NCBI GenBank assembly: GCA_030248215.1
Contig: JASANG010000443.1
Location: forward strand, 124,001 to 188,000
From: Enoplolaimus lenunculus
Lineage: Eukaryota; Nematoda; Enoplea; Enoplida; Thoracostomopsidae
Direction: 5' to 3'
Length of the DNA stretch: 64,000 bases
The notes under the pieces are model-generated. The model saw only the letters and a program-made list of their open reading frames with translations, had not been told where the DNA came from and did no database searches. Below are positions 32,827 through 43,413 of this stretch, piece by piece. How positions within the stretch are numbered: the stretch's first letter is position 1; each line of letters opens with the position of its first letter. A program made the position numbers and the translations under genes.

Positions 32827-33177
32827 CACTGTAAATTTCAATGAGTTAATTAATCAACTCCAGACGGAAAGTTAGTTATTTCTGAATTAACAACAGGAAA
32901 CTTAAGCTCACTTTGAGTTGAGTTGATTCTTACTCTGAGTTGAGTTGATTCTTACTCTGAGTTGAGAGTTGATTCTTACTCTGAGTTGAGAGTTGATTCT
33001 TACTCTGAGTTCAATGTATATATTCTTACTCTGAGTTGAGTTGATTCCGCGGAAGTTGATCAATTCAACCAGAATGAGTTGAATCAACGCACAATTCTGA
33101 GTTCTGAAAATCCAAAAACTCACACTGAGTCATTCAAGTCATTCTGAGTCAAAATTAAACTCACTGAAATTTACGGT
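32827..33177 (+). mobile_element. TGAGTT fold-back MITE with internal expansion
   Basis: About 100 bp longer than the family because TTGATTCTTACTCTGAGTTG is tandemly repeated about five times at 32918-33045. Confidence 0.85.
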
Positions 33178-33758
33178 AAACTTGCAACTCTAAAACCTAC
33201 AATTATTTCACGACATCACAACGAAATTGCTTTACTTACGAGTCCAAAATTATAATTAATCTTTTCATCTAAACTGACATGACGAGCTGGAATAGCGGTT
33301 AAATCTTGCTGACAGTAATTAAAACTAATTTCACGCTGATGATTGTTTTAAACCTAAAACGCCAGCGTTTTTGTCAAACCTTAGTCAAAATTACTTAGCT
33401 ACTACTTGTTTTTCTATTAATGTTAAGAGTCAAATACCTTAGTGAATTGGCGATATCTTTTATTTGAGAATGTTTGCCAGAAATCGTTTACAATAGTGAA
33501 CATTGCTGGATATTGATAATTTAGGCAAAATGTCATTGTTCTAACAGTTACCGTAGATGAAAATTACTTAGCTAACGGGTGTTCAACCGCTATCGAGATT
33601 CTCCAATAGAATTTGAGTATCCAACAAAATGAGCAACTTTTATTTGAAAATGATTGGTGGAAAAGTATTTTCTTTTACTTGGGATAGTGACGCATTAATG
33701 AACAGATCACACTGTACAATAAACGGCGACCGCAAGTTTAAGAAGCTGGAACTGTAGT

Positions 33759-33922
33759 CAGGCCCGTAGCCAAGTGGGGGCCAGGGGGGGTCAGCACCCC
33801 TGGAAAAGTTTGGCCACCCCTGGAAAGTCTTCAACCTTGGTTGTAACTCATTGAAAGCCCTTGAATGCCCCTACTAAAAAAATTTTAGCCCCCCCCAGCA
33901 AGGTGAGCTGGCCACGGGCCTG
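33759..33922 (+). mobile_element. hAT-like MITE, CAGGCCCGTAGCCA family (reference copy)
   Basis: Ends CAGGCCCGTAGCCAAGTGG and TGGCCACGGGCCTG are inverted and flanked by the 8-bp duplication ACTGTAGT / ACCGTAGT. The interior holds GGGGGG and CCCCCC runs and CTTGAATGCCCC. Relatives are at 39448 and 50554, with fragments at 4140 and 8903. Confidence 0.82.
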
Positions 33923-34136
33923 ACCGTAGTTGGAACGGAAGGCCGATAAAATTTGGCCGTGAAGGAAGTAAAGCGAGGTCATGTGACTGATATTTGTCCC
34001 AATAAATAATGCGTGCGTTCCGTACATGCCACGACCCTGCCGTTTTGAATTGACAGTAAAAGTAATTTTCGTCGCGTCACTTGCGGTACAAATTGGTGCA
34101 CATTTAGGCGTTTTTGGCAAAAGTGTAGCGAACACA

Positions 34137-34392
34137 CACTGTAAATTCCAATGAGTTGATAATTGAATTCATCTTGCGAGTTGGCTATTTCTGAATTAAT
34201 AATATCAGTATACATTAACTCATTCTGAGTTGAGTTAAATTCTCACTCTGAGTTGAGTTGACTCTGGGTGAGGTGGTTAATTAATTTTGAATGAATTGAA
34301 TCAACTCAAAATTCTGAGTTCTGATAGTCGTAACTCAAACTGACTGATGCAACTCATTCTGAATTAAAATCAACTCACTGAAATTTACAGTG
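34137..34392 (+). mobile_element. TGAGTT fold-back MITE
   Basis: Full length. Confidence 0.85.
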
Positions 34393-35159
34393 AATTTTTG
34401 GGTGCGAAAATCTGCAAAGTTCATTTTGTGGCGAAAAATTGAAGTTTCGGCGGAAATTGAGTACTGCTGTAATTTTGCGGGCAATTGAAACTGTGAGAGC
34501 AGTTTATATTTTGGCCGGAACTAAAACATCTTTTGTGGAAAAATTCAAAACACTGCTTAAGCTATAAAACGTGGTTGAAAAACTGTTTATATGGTCTATT
34601 TTGAGAAATTAAAGCAATTTATACTTTGAAAATTGAACGAATGTTCACGTTACCAGTTGTGCGCTTTGTACCTTATTTGTCACCTACCACCCATGGCAGT
34701 AAAGTAGAAACAACCTACACGAATAGGTTGCTAGCTAGCCACTACCTATTTGGTTACCTTACGTTTGTAGCTATGGATAACTAGTCTTTTTGCTTTGTTA
34801 CCCATATAGGTGGTACCTTGTGATTGTTTCAACAATAGCTAATGTAATTTTTAGATTTTTTTCGAAAGATATATTGTAAAAACAGACTAAACCAGACTTG
34901 TAAAATAAAACTCAGTCAAAAACAATATGTCAATTTCCGAAATTTGAGGACCTGATTTATGAAGCATAAGCCAGACACAAGTAATTTTAACCAATGTATG
35001 TAGGTTTGAACACCTAACTACGCTGACGCCAATAAAATTTCAATAACCGTTAATTTACTAAAGATCTGAAAAATTGCATAGAATTATTCAGAAAACACAG
35101 ATATTAATCGCTATAATATATCCTACCGCTTAGTCTGTCTAAACCCTCGCTGGCGGATT
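34393..35159. other. Gene-free AT-rich stretch
   Basis: No exon, tRNA or family repeat recognised. 34690-34830 has loosely inverted CTACC/GGTAG words (TAGGTTGCTAGCTAGCCACT) and may be an unnamed hairpin element. Confidence 0.4.
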
Positions 35160-35302
35160 GACCCACTTAAAGGTCAGGAGCGGAATGTTTTTCTGTGGAA
35201 CCGCAACAGAGTAAGCTTACCCTTTAAATTATTTTTTGTCTAGAATTAGGCTTAGGAATACGCTTATAAACGCTGTTTTACGGACCTGTTCCATACGTTG
35301 AC
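35160..35302 (+). mobile_element. TLM copy, internally deleted
   Basis: CACTTAAAGGTCAGGAGCGG start, one TTAGGC block, end CGGACCTGTTCCATACGTTG. Confidence 0.65.
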
Positions 35303-35520
35303 AGGGAACACGCGGATCCCCTCTTTCTTTATTGATCACTTCAGCAGATTTTGATTTCACAACCTACCTGGCTCCGCTCTCCGTAGATCCCACCATTAAC
35401 CAGGATTGGAATCAAACGTGGACCCCCATCCATGTGCAAACAGCAGCTTTCTTTTAGTATTTTTTAAGGATTGATAAAATAGTTTTGAGATAATATTAAA
35501 ATAAGTTTATATCTTGTATA

Positions 35521-36042
35521 CACTGTAAATTCCAGTGAGTTGCTTTTAACCCTTTCTCACATGAATATTTTCAATTTCATATGAGATGTATTTTCAACGT
35601 AATATTCGAATCCCAGTCTCACCGGTGGGAGGCATTTACAATGACCACTGAGCTATAGGAGCTTGCCTGCAGCTCGAGCACGAGGTGGCTCTAAAGTCTT
35701 GTGGAGATTTTGCACTGCGCATATATGTTATAAATGTTAAACATTGCCCACAGTGTGTGTATTGCTCGTACATTATTGTATTTAGTTGCTCATAGTATAC
35801 TCTATGAGTGAAAGGGTTAACTTAAAATAAGTTGAATCACTACAATCTGAATTAGGACTATCAAAACTCAAAATTCTCAGTTGACGAAACTTTATCTGAG
35901 TTAATTAATCACTTCACCCGGAGTCAACTCAACTCAAAGTGAAAGTCAACTCAACTCAGAGCAAGTTAATGTTCAGTGTCCTTAACTCAGAAATAACTAA
36001 CCCGCCATCTGAGTTAATTAGTCAACTCATTGGATATTACAG
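35521..36042 (-). mobile_element. TGAGTT MITE with a TTAA/tRNA-like MITE inside
   Basis: Interrupted within TTGCTTTTAAC; resumes AACTTAAAATAAGTTGAATC. The uninterrupted family sequence has TTTTAACTCAGAATGAGTTG there, so the insertion site was TTAA. Confidence 0.85.
35546..35820 (-). mobile_element. TTAA/tRNA-like MITE, nested
   Basis: Complete copy with TTAA on both sides; the host family sequence shows a single TTAA, so TTAA was duplicated. The tRNA-like block is at 35590-35665. Confidence 0.85.
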
Positions 36043-36225
36043 TATGTTTTGGTATTTTTTATTGTGCTGTGTTGTTTTAGTTTCTAGTCGATATCTGGAC
36101 CGCTATTAAATGTATTATTGTTCCACCCTGCCACTTGGGCGGAACGAAATAGTGGATAGTATGCCTTCACACTTGTGCCGGGGTCGTAAACACTTATATT
36201 AAGTGAAGTGATAAATTGTCACGTC

Positions 36226-36405
36226 CGTGTGTAACACAGGATCGGGCCGTTCTTTCCACGGGACTGCAATAGAATAAACGCTTGTTTTAGAATATTTTTT
36301 GCTTAGGCTTTATAGTTTAGGATTTCGCTAGGGTTTAGGCTTAAGCTTTATTTTAACTTTAGGCTTAAGAATATGCTTATACGGCTCTCAATGTTTGCAT
36401 GGGCC
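36226..36405 (+). mobile_element. TLM copy, left arm decayed
   Basis: ACAGGATCGGGCCGTTCTTT start; hexamers altered to GGCTTTATAGTTTAGGATTT; end TCAATGTTTGCATGGGCC. Confidence 0.65.
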
Positions 36406-36505
36406 AATTCTCGTAAGGGTGTTTTTTTGTCTAAAATATGTAGAACAAATTTAAAAGTTGAAAAATAAAAGTTTATAATCAGTAAATTGAAAAGCGTTTT
36501 TGCTA

Positions 36506-36747
36506 CACTGTAAATTCCAGTGAGTTGATTTTAACTTAGTATGAGTTGAATCACTCAATATGAGTTAAGACTTTCAGCACTCAAAATTCTGACGCAGTAA
36601 AACTCACTCTGAGTTAATTATTCAACTTACGCGGAATCAACTGAACTCAGAGTGAGGATTAGTTCAACTTAGAGTGAGTTAATGTTAACTCAGAAACAAC
36701 TAACTCTCTAGCTGAGTTGATTTATCAATTCCTTGGAATTTACAGCG
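36506..36747 (-). mobile_element. TGAGTT fold-back MITE
   Basis: Full length; shortened near the centre. Confidence 0.83.
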
Positions 36748-36951
36748 TATGAGCCGTAAAATCCCACCACTAGCGAATCCAAAGGGGCGACTCAATTTGA
36801 GAGACGGTGTATTCCAGTCGATTAAAATCAAATTTTTTGTAAGATTTAATACTAAAATTGCGTTTGGCTTCTCGCTCGCTTAGTTCAAACAGCGCCAACG
36901 TTAACCTTATCTTCGCTCTGTCAAACGGTCTCGTTGATCACATCGAAAGGT

Positions 36952-37222
36952 TTAACCCTTTCTCACATGAATATTTTCTATTTCCCATGAGACCTACTTT
37001 TATGCTAGGATTCGAACTCCAGTGACTGGAGTGGGAGGCGTATACCATCACCAGTCAGCTATACGAGCTTGACGCTCGAGCCCGAGGGGGCTATCACGTC
37101 TTGTGGTGATTTAGTACTATGTATACGTGTTGCAATTGTTAAACACGGAGCGATATATATTATTTAACGTATATACACTGCGCTGAGTTGCCTACAGGCA
37201 ATTCAATGTGAGAAGGGGTTAA
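36952..37222 (-). mobile_element. TTAA/tRNA-like MITE
   Basis: Nearly identical to 17264-17534 along the full length, including the tRNA-like block and both TTAA ends, so it is one of the younger pairs in the window. Confidence 0.85.
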
Positions 37223-37314
37223 TTGTGTTCATTAGACGTCAATTAGGCACTTATTAACGGGTTGTCCTTAAACAGTGCAAATATGTTAGCATAATTTCGG
37301 CATTAGACAAACAG

Positions 37315-37460
37315 GGCCAATGTAAAGAACACGTGTGGAACAGTATTATAAGCAGATTCCGAAGCCTAAGCCTAAGCCTAAGCTTAAGCGTAAGAATGAG
37401 CATATTACTGAGCCTTAGCCTAAGCCTAAGCCAAGCAAAAAATTAGTCTAAAGCTTATCC
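37315..37460 (-). mobile_element. TLM-a copy, right arm missing
   Basis: GGGCCAATGTAAAGAACACG start, CCTAAG x4 and x3, stops after TTAGTCTAAAGCTTATCC. Confidence 0.75.
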
Positions 37461-37764
37461 TTAAACGTTGAAACGTCCTTGTGCCTTGCATACGTCACCG
37501 TCTGTGTTCTCAGATACTGGTCAAGGTTTCTTGTCGTTGTATTTTTCGTTTAAACCTTTAATTGAAACTTTATCTGGCTGGTTTGATCGAACCTAAAATT
37601 GGCTTTTTAAAACCAGTTTTCTAAAAGTCCATTCCAGAAGTTGCAGAAAGTGCGAACATAAAACTTGCCGAATACCAAGCTTAATGTACCGATATGAGGT
37701 ATATTTGAATAGCGGTATATTTTTTGGAATATTCAAACTTTGATAACTTATATTAATACTAAAG

Positions 37765-37987
37765 GTTGCCAATGTTACTTTAAGGGTCCAATGTTTCCCA
37801 TGTTACTCTAAGGGGCGTCCAGGTTTCTGGTGGGTCTATAAAAGTCTACGTTTAGATTCTAGGTTACATTTGTTTGCTTAGGCGTATGCTTAGGCTAGGC
37901 TTTGGAACTCATTTTTGCAACGCTTCGGTTTACGCTTAGGCTTAGGAATACGTTTAATTTACTGTTACGCCCGTTAAAATAATTGGC
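37765..37987 (+). mobile_element. TLM-b copy with doubled left arm
   Basis: GCCAATGTTACTTTAAGGGTC at 37768 is followed at once by CCATGTTACTCTAAGGGGCG; the rest is a full TLM-b. Confidence 0.75.
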
Positions 37988-38102
37988 CCTAAATGTTATA
38001 TTAATTGCGTTAGGTCAAAAATGAATTTGTGTGTATAGCAATGCTTACAATCCAGGGTGTAACCGGATATTCGTTTTCGGAAAAAATGGCGTTCGCTTCT
38101 GT

Positions 38103-38278
38103 GGCCAATGTTACTTTAAAGGGTGTAACAGTAGATTAAGTGTATTCCTTAGCCCAAGCCTAAGCTTAAGCGTTGCAAAAATCTGTTCCTAAGCCTAAAC
38201 CTATACCTAAGCAAAAAATGTGATCTAGAATCCAAGGGCCCATCAGAACCCTGGACGCCCCTTAAAGTAACATGAGCC
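38103..38278 (-). mobile_element. TLM-b copy, inverted
   Basis: GGCCAATGTTACTTTAAAGG to GCCCCTTAAAGTAACATGAG. Confidence 0.82.
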
Positions 38279-38865
38279 GTTTTAACCATGACATTATTAA
38301 TTACTATGGGTTTCAGTTTTATAAAGAATTTTTGTAATTTCACATTTTACTTCATCCGAATCATTAAAAGCGCTGCATTACACATCTTGTAGTTTTGATT
38401 TTCTATTAATGTCTCATTCCGTAATATCAAAACCATTTACCTGCCGCTATTAGAATATATGAATTTGACGGGAATACCCTATTCGTAATATCTCAAAACC
38501 TGTATATATCTTGCAAGTCAAAATTTTTGCCAAAACATTAATTTAAAACTCACAGCAAATAACCAAAAACTGGCATTATAGCTAGAACACCACGAATAAA
38601 CATTTATTATCTGTGTTATAATATTTTTATGTACCAGCATTGTAGGTAGCACTTTCTGGCAAAGTTGGTGATTTACCTGATTGAAAAATATATTTCAAGT
38701 TCCCGTAAGTTGAACTTGTTTGCTGGTACCAGCAACAAAACAATTACATTTATTCCTAACTGGTTTATACGTTTTGGCGTAAAGCTTAGGCTTAATTTTA
38801 CTTTCAGATTTAGATTTTGCTTTAGCTTTAAATTAACGTTTATGTTTAAGAATGACTTAAAGGTA

Positions 38866-39113
38866 CACTGTACATTGCAGTGAGTTGATTTTAACTCAGA
38901 GTGAGTTGAATCACTCAGTCTGAGTTAGGACTTTCAGAACTCAGACAATAAAACTCACTCTGACTTATATAATTGTTCGACTTAAGCGGAATCAATTGAA
39001 CTCGGAGTAACGATCAACCCAACTCAGAGTGAGTTAATATTTACAGTTATTTACTCAGAAATAACTAATTTTTTGGCTTTAGTTGATTAATCAACTCAGT
39101 GGAATTTACAGAG
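38866..39113 (-). mobile_element. TGAGTT fold-back MITE
   Basis: Full length, centre shortened as in 36506. Confidence 0.83.
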
Positions 39114-39192
39114 TATAGAGGGCCATTTAAGCTTAGCATGGTCATAGCTTAACTTTAAGTATAGATTTAGCTTGCTATATACGGGCCCGTAT

Positions 39193-39442
39193 CCTGTAAA
39201 TTCCAGTGTGTTGATTTCAACTCAGATTGAGTTGAATCCGCTCAGAAGCCTGAGCTCTTAATTAGGTCTTTCAGAGCTCAGGATTCTGAATTGATTGAAC
39301 TCATTTTGGGTTAATTAATTAACTAACCCAGAATTAAATCAGCTCAGAGTAAGTTAATGTTTACTGTTATTAACTCAGAAATAGCCAGAAATAATTACTT
39401 CTCCCTCTGAGTTGAGTAATCAACTCATCGGAATTTACAGTG
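39193..39442 (-). mobile_element. TGAGTT fold-back MITE
   Basis: Full length, TTAGGTCTTTCAGAGCTC-middle variant as in 25528 and 48953. Confidence 0.83.
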
Positions 39443-39447
39443 TAGTC

Positions 39448-39599
39448 AAGGGTAAGGGCCAAGGTGGTGGGCTGATCTTCCCTGAAAAAATGTTGGCCCC
39501 AGAAAACTTTTAACCTGGATTGCAAGTCATTAAAAACCCTTGAATGACCCCCTAAAAAATTTCTACCCCCCCTAGCAAGGTGAACTGGCTACGGTCCTG
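39448..39599 (+). mobile_element. hAT-like MITE, CAGGCCCGTAGCCA family
   Basis: GGGCCAAGGTGGTGGGCTGA through CCCCCTAGCAAGGTGAACTG ending ACGGTCCTGG. Confidence 0.65.
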
Positions 39600-39651
39600 G
39601 CTGTATAAGACACTGACTTAGGATCACGCACGGATGTTGGGTTGCAGAATG

Positions 39652-39769
39652 CAGAGGTGGACGCAGAAAGTTCTGACGGGGGGGGCGGGATGGCAAATTT
39701 TATCAAATGCAATTTTTGCTGTATGCAATATATTACATTTTCAACGAAACATTGCCAGCCCGCCTCTGG
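39652..39769 (+). mobile_element. hAT-like MITE, CAGNGGCGGAT family, short copy
   Basis: CAGAGGTGGACGCAGAAAG start, G8 run, end CCAGCCCGCCTCTG. No clear flanking duplication. Confidence 0.55.
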
Positions 39770-39913
39770 ACCGTTGGTTTAGAGGTGAATTTTGGCCAAA
39801 ATTTAAAGTGCAGCACAAAGTATCTTTTTCAGTGACTAAAAATAGTATCATACTAAAATTTTAGGTCAGTTGGCAAAAGGTATCCCTATAACAGTATGCC
39901 AAGCGAAAACGCA

Positions 39914-40156
39914 CACTGTAAATTTCAGTGAGTTGATTTTAACACAGAATGTCGAGCTGAATCACTCAGTCTGAGTACGGACTATCAGAACTCAGAATTT
40001 TGAGTTGATTCAATTTATTCTGAGATAATAAATCAACTCACCCAGGGTCAATTCAACTCAGAGTGTGAATCAACTCAACTGAGAGTGGGTTAATGTTTAC
40101 TGATATTAATTCAGAAATAACCAACTCGCTAGTTGTATTTAGTAATCAACTCATTG
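39914..40156 (-). mobile_element. TGAGTT fold-back MITE, right terminus lost
   Basis: Stops at CAACTCATTGAAGAG, directly before a TLM copy. Confidence 0.8.
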
Positions 40157-40170
40157 AAGAGACGACTTCA

Positions 40171-40355
40171 GCCCATGTAAAGATCAAGGTGGAACGTTTT
40201 TGTGAGGGACTACCGCAGAATAAGCTTAAGGTTTAGCCTAATTTTTTTACTAAGGTTAAAGGCTTACGCTTAGGTATAAGTTCATTCTTACGGTTAGGCT
40301 TAGGTTTAGGCTTAGAAATATGCCTATACTACTGTTATGGTCCTGTTCTCTAGAT
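40171..40355 (+). mobile_element. TLM-a copy
   Basis: GCCCATGTAAAGATCAAGGT start; hexamer blocks degenerate; end GGTCCTGTTCTCTAGATC. Confidence 0.75.
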
Positions 40356-40415
40356 CAGTTAAAATTTCTTTAAGGGCTGGAAAATATTTTGAGCGCTTAA
40401 GGGCATAGCTGTCTA

Positions 40416-40667
40416 CACTGTAAATTCAATGAGTTGATTAATCAAATTAGCTGGCCAGTTTGTTATTTATCAATTAATATCAGTAAACATTACCTCGCTC
40501 TGAGTTGAATTGATTCTTACTCTGAGTTCAGTTGATTCTGGGTGTGCTGATTAATTAACTGAGAATAAATTTAAATCAACTCATAATTTTGAATTTTGAT
40601 AGCCCTAACTCCGATTGAGTGATTCAACTCATTGGGAGTTAAAATCAACTCACTCAAATTTACAGTG
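40416..40667 (+). mobile_element. TGAGTT fold-back MITE
   Basis: Full length, TA on both sides. Confidence 0.85.
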
Positions 40668-41051
40668 TACCCTCTCTCGAACTACGCGGTCGAGGCTTGT
40701 TCAGAGTCATCTGTAAATCTTCCATGCGACAGTTTACCATTGGATCGATATTCTCCAAATGGCTTGGAAATAACGTAATATTATTGGTAGGAAGAGACCT
40801 GAATTTCAAATCTATAAAACACCAATTAACCAATCAAAATTACTGACAAGTTTTAAAACGCACAAACTGCTTCAGTTTCGGATCTCAAAATTTGCACAGA
40901 CATAAGACAAATTCAAGTCTAAAAATTGCGTTGAATTTCGAAGCTCGCAATTCGTTGATTCAGAAGTTACAAGACCTATCACCAACTGATGATGAGTGCT
41001 TACACACATTTGAGAATACGGGCACAAAATGCAAATCGTTTCAGGTTTGCG

Positions 41052-41314
41052 CGCATATGTAAAGATCAGGGGCGGAACGTTTTTCTGTGGGAATAGAATA
41101 GTGTAATCTTAAGTTTTAGATTAATTATTTTTGCTTGGCTTAGGCTTAGGCTTACGCTTAGGAGTATACTCATTCTTACGCTTAAGCTTAGGCTTAGGTT
41201 TAGGATTAGGTTTAGAAATAAACTTATTCTTACGCTTAGGCTTAGCCTTAGGCGTAAACTTAGGCTTAGTATTATATGCATAATACTGTTCCACTTTTGT
41301 TCTTTACATTGGCC
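41052..41314 (+). mobile_element. TLM-a copy with the longest interior
   Basis: GCATATGTAAAGATCAGGGG to TTTTGTTCTTTACATTGGCC. Three TTAGGC blocks separated by two GAATAAACTTATTCTTACGC-type spacers (most copies have one), so the block-spacer unit has duplicated. Confidence 0.85.
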
Positions 41315-41525
41315 CAAGAAGTTTCAATGACTTTAATTCCCTGGTTTAATAATTATATGTTCTGTAGAAGGTTTTAATTTTGCGTTGAAATGAATGCATA
41401 GTCGACAGTATCAGATGCATACCAGGCATATACGTCTCAGCTCAATCTTCTTGCCTGGCCAAAACAATTTTACAAAGGGACATGACAAACTTTACAAAGG
41501 GGGTAAGACTTCTCGGTCCATGGTA

Positions 41526-42042
41526 CTGTAGTGACTCGAATAAGAGGGGGACTGATATTTATTTGTTATCTCCAGAGGATACCCCCCTGATATTCGGTTA
41601 CGGACTGTTATTTATTTTTAATCGCCCTCCGCCACCCTTCGTTACTGATATATCCGGTATTGCAGTTATCCGAGGAATTAAACGTTTACTTGCCTTGTAT
41701 CAAAAGCTAATTTATATCCGCCCTCCGCCGCCTTTGTTTAGTTGGACCTAAAACCCATCTCTTATGTCATTCTCTGTTTTGGGCAGGATTGACCTTCCGC
41801 AGCATTTTTGTTGGTTGCCCTGTCCGTTAACTATTTTCTGGATTATTTAATAAAATACATGCGGGTTGTTATTTGGTCGTGGAGTCATTTATGCACTACA
41901 CTTAGGGATAATTGACATTTATGGGCTCTTACGGTTTACGGACTCTGTCCGCTTGCGCACTCTTACTAGGGATACGGACTCCTATTGATTAGGACTGAAA
42001 ATGGGGACCCCCCTTATTACCCCGTTTTATTCGGGTCACTAC
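41526..42042 (+). mobile_element. CCCGAATAAG-family MITE, longest copy
   Basis: CTGTAGTGACTCGAATAAGA to TTATTCGGGTCACTACGG; abuts a TLM-c copy whose left end it may have replaced. Confidence 0.75.
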
Positions 42043-42233
42043 GGTATAGAACAGGGCCGGATTGTTTTCCGGAGGCGCTGTTACATAGTCAGCTCAAGCT
42101 TAAGACTAAATTTTTTGCTTAGGCTATAGGATTAGACTTAGGAATAGGCCCATCCTTACGCGCTAAGGCTTAGGCGTAGGCTTAGGATAGGCTTATGATA
42201 CTAATGTTCCGGCCCAGTTCTAATACATGGGCC
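42043..42233 (+). mobile_element. TLM-c copy
   Basis: GTATAGAACAGGGCCGGATT start and CAGTTCTAATACATGGGCC end; the first few bases are missing next to the preceding element. Confidence 0.8.
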
Positions 42234-42318
42234 AACTTTTCTATAGGGGTCCACATTTATCTGAACGGGAGCAGGGCCTTCAATGTACTATTCTGCCGTT
42301 TATTTTGTTAACCGTTTT

Positions 42319-42575
42319 GGTCAATGTAAAGACCAGTGCAGAACAGTATTATAAGCGTATTCCAAAGCCCCAGCCTAAGCCTAAGACTAAGCCTAAGTGT
42401 CAGAATGAGCTTAAGCCTAAGCCTAAGCCTAAGCCTAAGCGTTAGCGTAAGAATGATCATATTCCTAAGCCTAAAGCCTAAGCCTAAAGTCAAACAAAAA
42501 ATTAGTCTAAAGCTTAAGCGTACTCTATTTGCAGTCCCACAGAAAAACGTTCGGCCCCTGATCTTCACAAGGGCC
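42319..42575 (-). mobile_element. TLM-a copy with long hexamer run
   Basis: GGTCAATGTAAAGACCAGTG to CCCTGATCTTCACAAGGGCC. One block has five consecutive CTAAGC units (42411-42440), the purest telomere-like stretch in the window. Confidence 0.87.
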
Positions 42576-42749
42576 ACTGTTTTTAACCGTCGGCATTTTA
42601 ATGATTATCAGTAAACTAATTGAAACAAACTCGGACTTCTTCAGTATGAACATAAAAAGCCTTGAGCGAGTTTGGTCTACAGAGGGACTAAGAAATTGCA
42701 AAACAACAATGTCCGAATCGAACATACAAACTGGGCCAAAATCTATTCA

Positions 42750-42905
42750 TACAGACCATGGCTATTTTACGGCAGAGGCCGGAGCGCTCTGCCATGCCGT
42801 TGGACGCCCGTACGCAACGAATCCGGTACGGTCCAGCTGGCGCTGAATTAACAGCGGCTTCGAGACGCATTAACTGTGTATTTCCGTCGTTCAGAGTTGA
42901 AAGTT
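42750..42905. other. GC-richer segment, open on both strands
   Basis: + reads MPLDARTQRIRYGPAGAELT; - reads RLEAAVNSAPAGPYRIRCVR. No homology recognised and no convincing splice pair. It may be a lone exon or chance. Confidence 0.2.
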
Positions 42906-43169
42906 TTTGTAAAAACATTTCTCTCCAGGGGGTCTACAAGAATGACTATTTTTTTCTTCTTATCGAGTTCTACTCTTAGTTTGTTAACGTTGTCTATGAT
43001 TAAGCGTGTCAACAGTGACATCAGGGGTGGCATTTTTCAATAAATATAAAGCAAAATATTTAAAAAATGTAGTGAAATAACCTAAAATCAAATTTTGATG
43101 CAATTTTAGAATTATCTCTGCGCCCCACCCTAGTCAACAAATCCTGGATTCACCGTTGTATGTATATAT

Positions 43170-43347
43170 ACTGCGAACAATGGTGAGTCAAACTGACTCT
43201 CTCCGAAATAGGCTCTACGGGGCTATACAAACTCAGTCAAATTCGACTCACTGAGAGCGACTCGAGTTAGTAGAATTTGACTCAGTTTGTGTATTCCGGA
43301 AAAGTCTATTTCAAAGAGAGTCAATTTGACTTACCATGTTTTGCAGT
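43170..43347 (+). mobile_element. GAGTC hairpin MITE, short form
   Basis: Ends ACTGCGAACAATGGTGAGTC / CACCATG-like ... TTTTGCAGT; centre reduced as at 12328. Followed at once by the AT microsatellite. Confidence 0.8.
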
Positions 43348-43350
43348 ATA

Positions 43351-43411
<61 letters not shown>
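43347..43411. repeat. (TA)n microsatellite
   Basis: About 30 TA units beginning at the element's TA target site. Confidence 0.95.
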
Positions 43412-43413
<2 letters not shown>

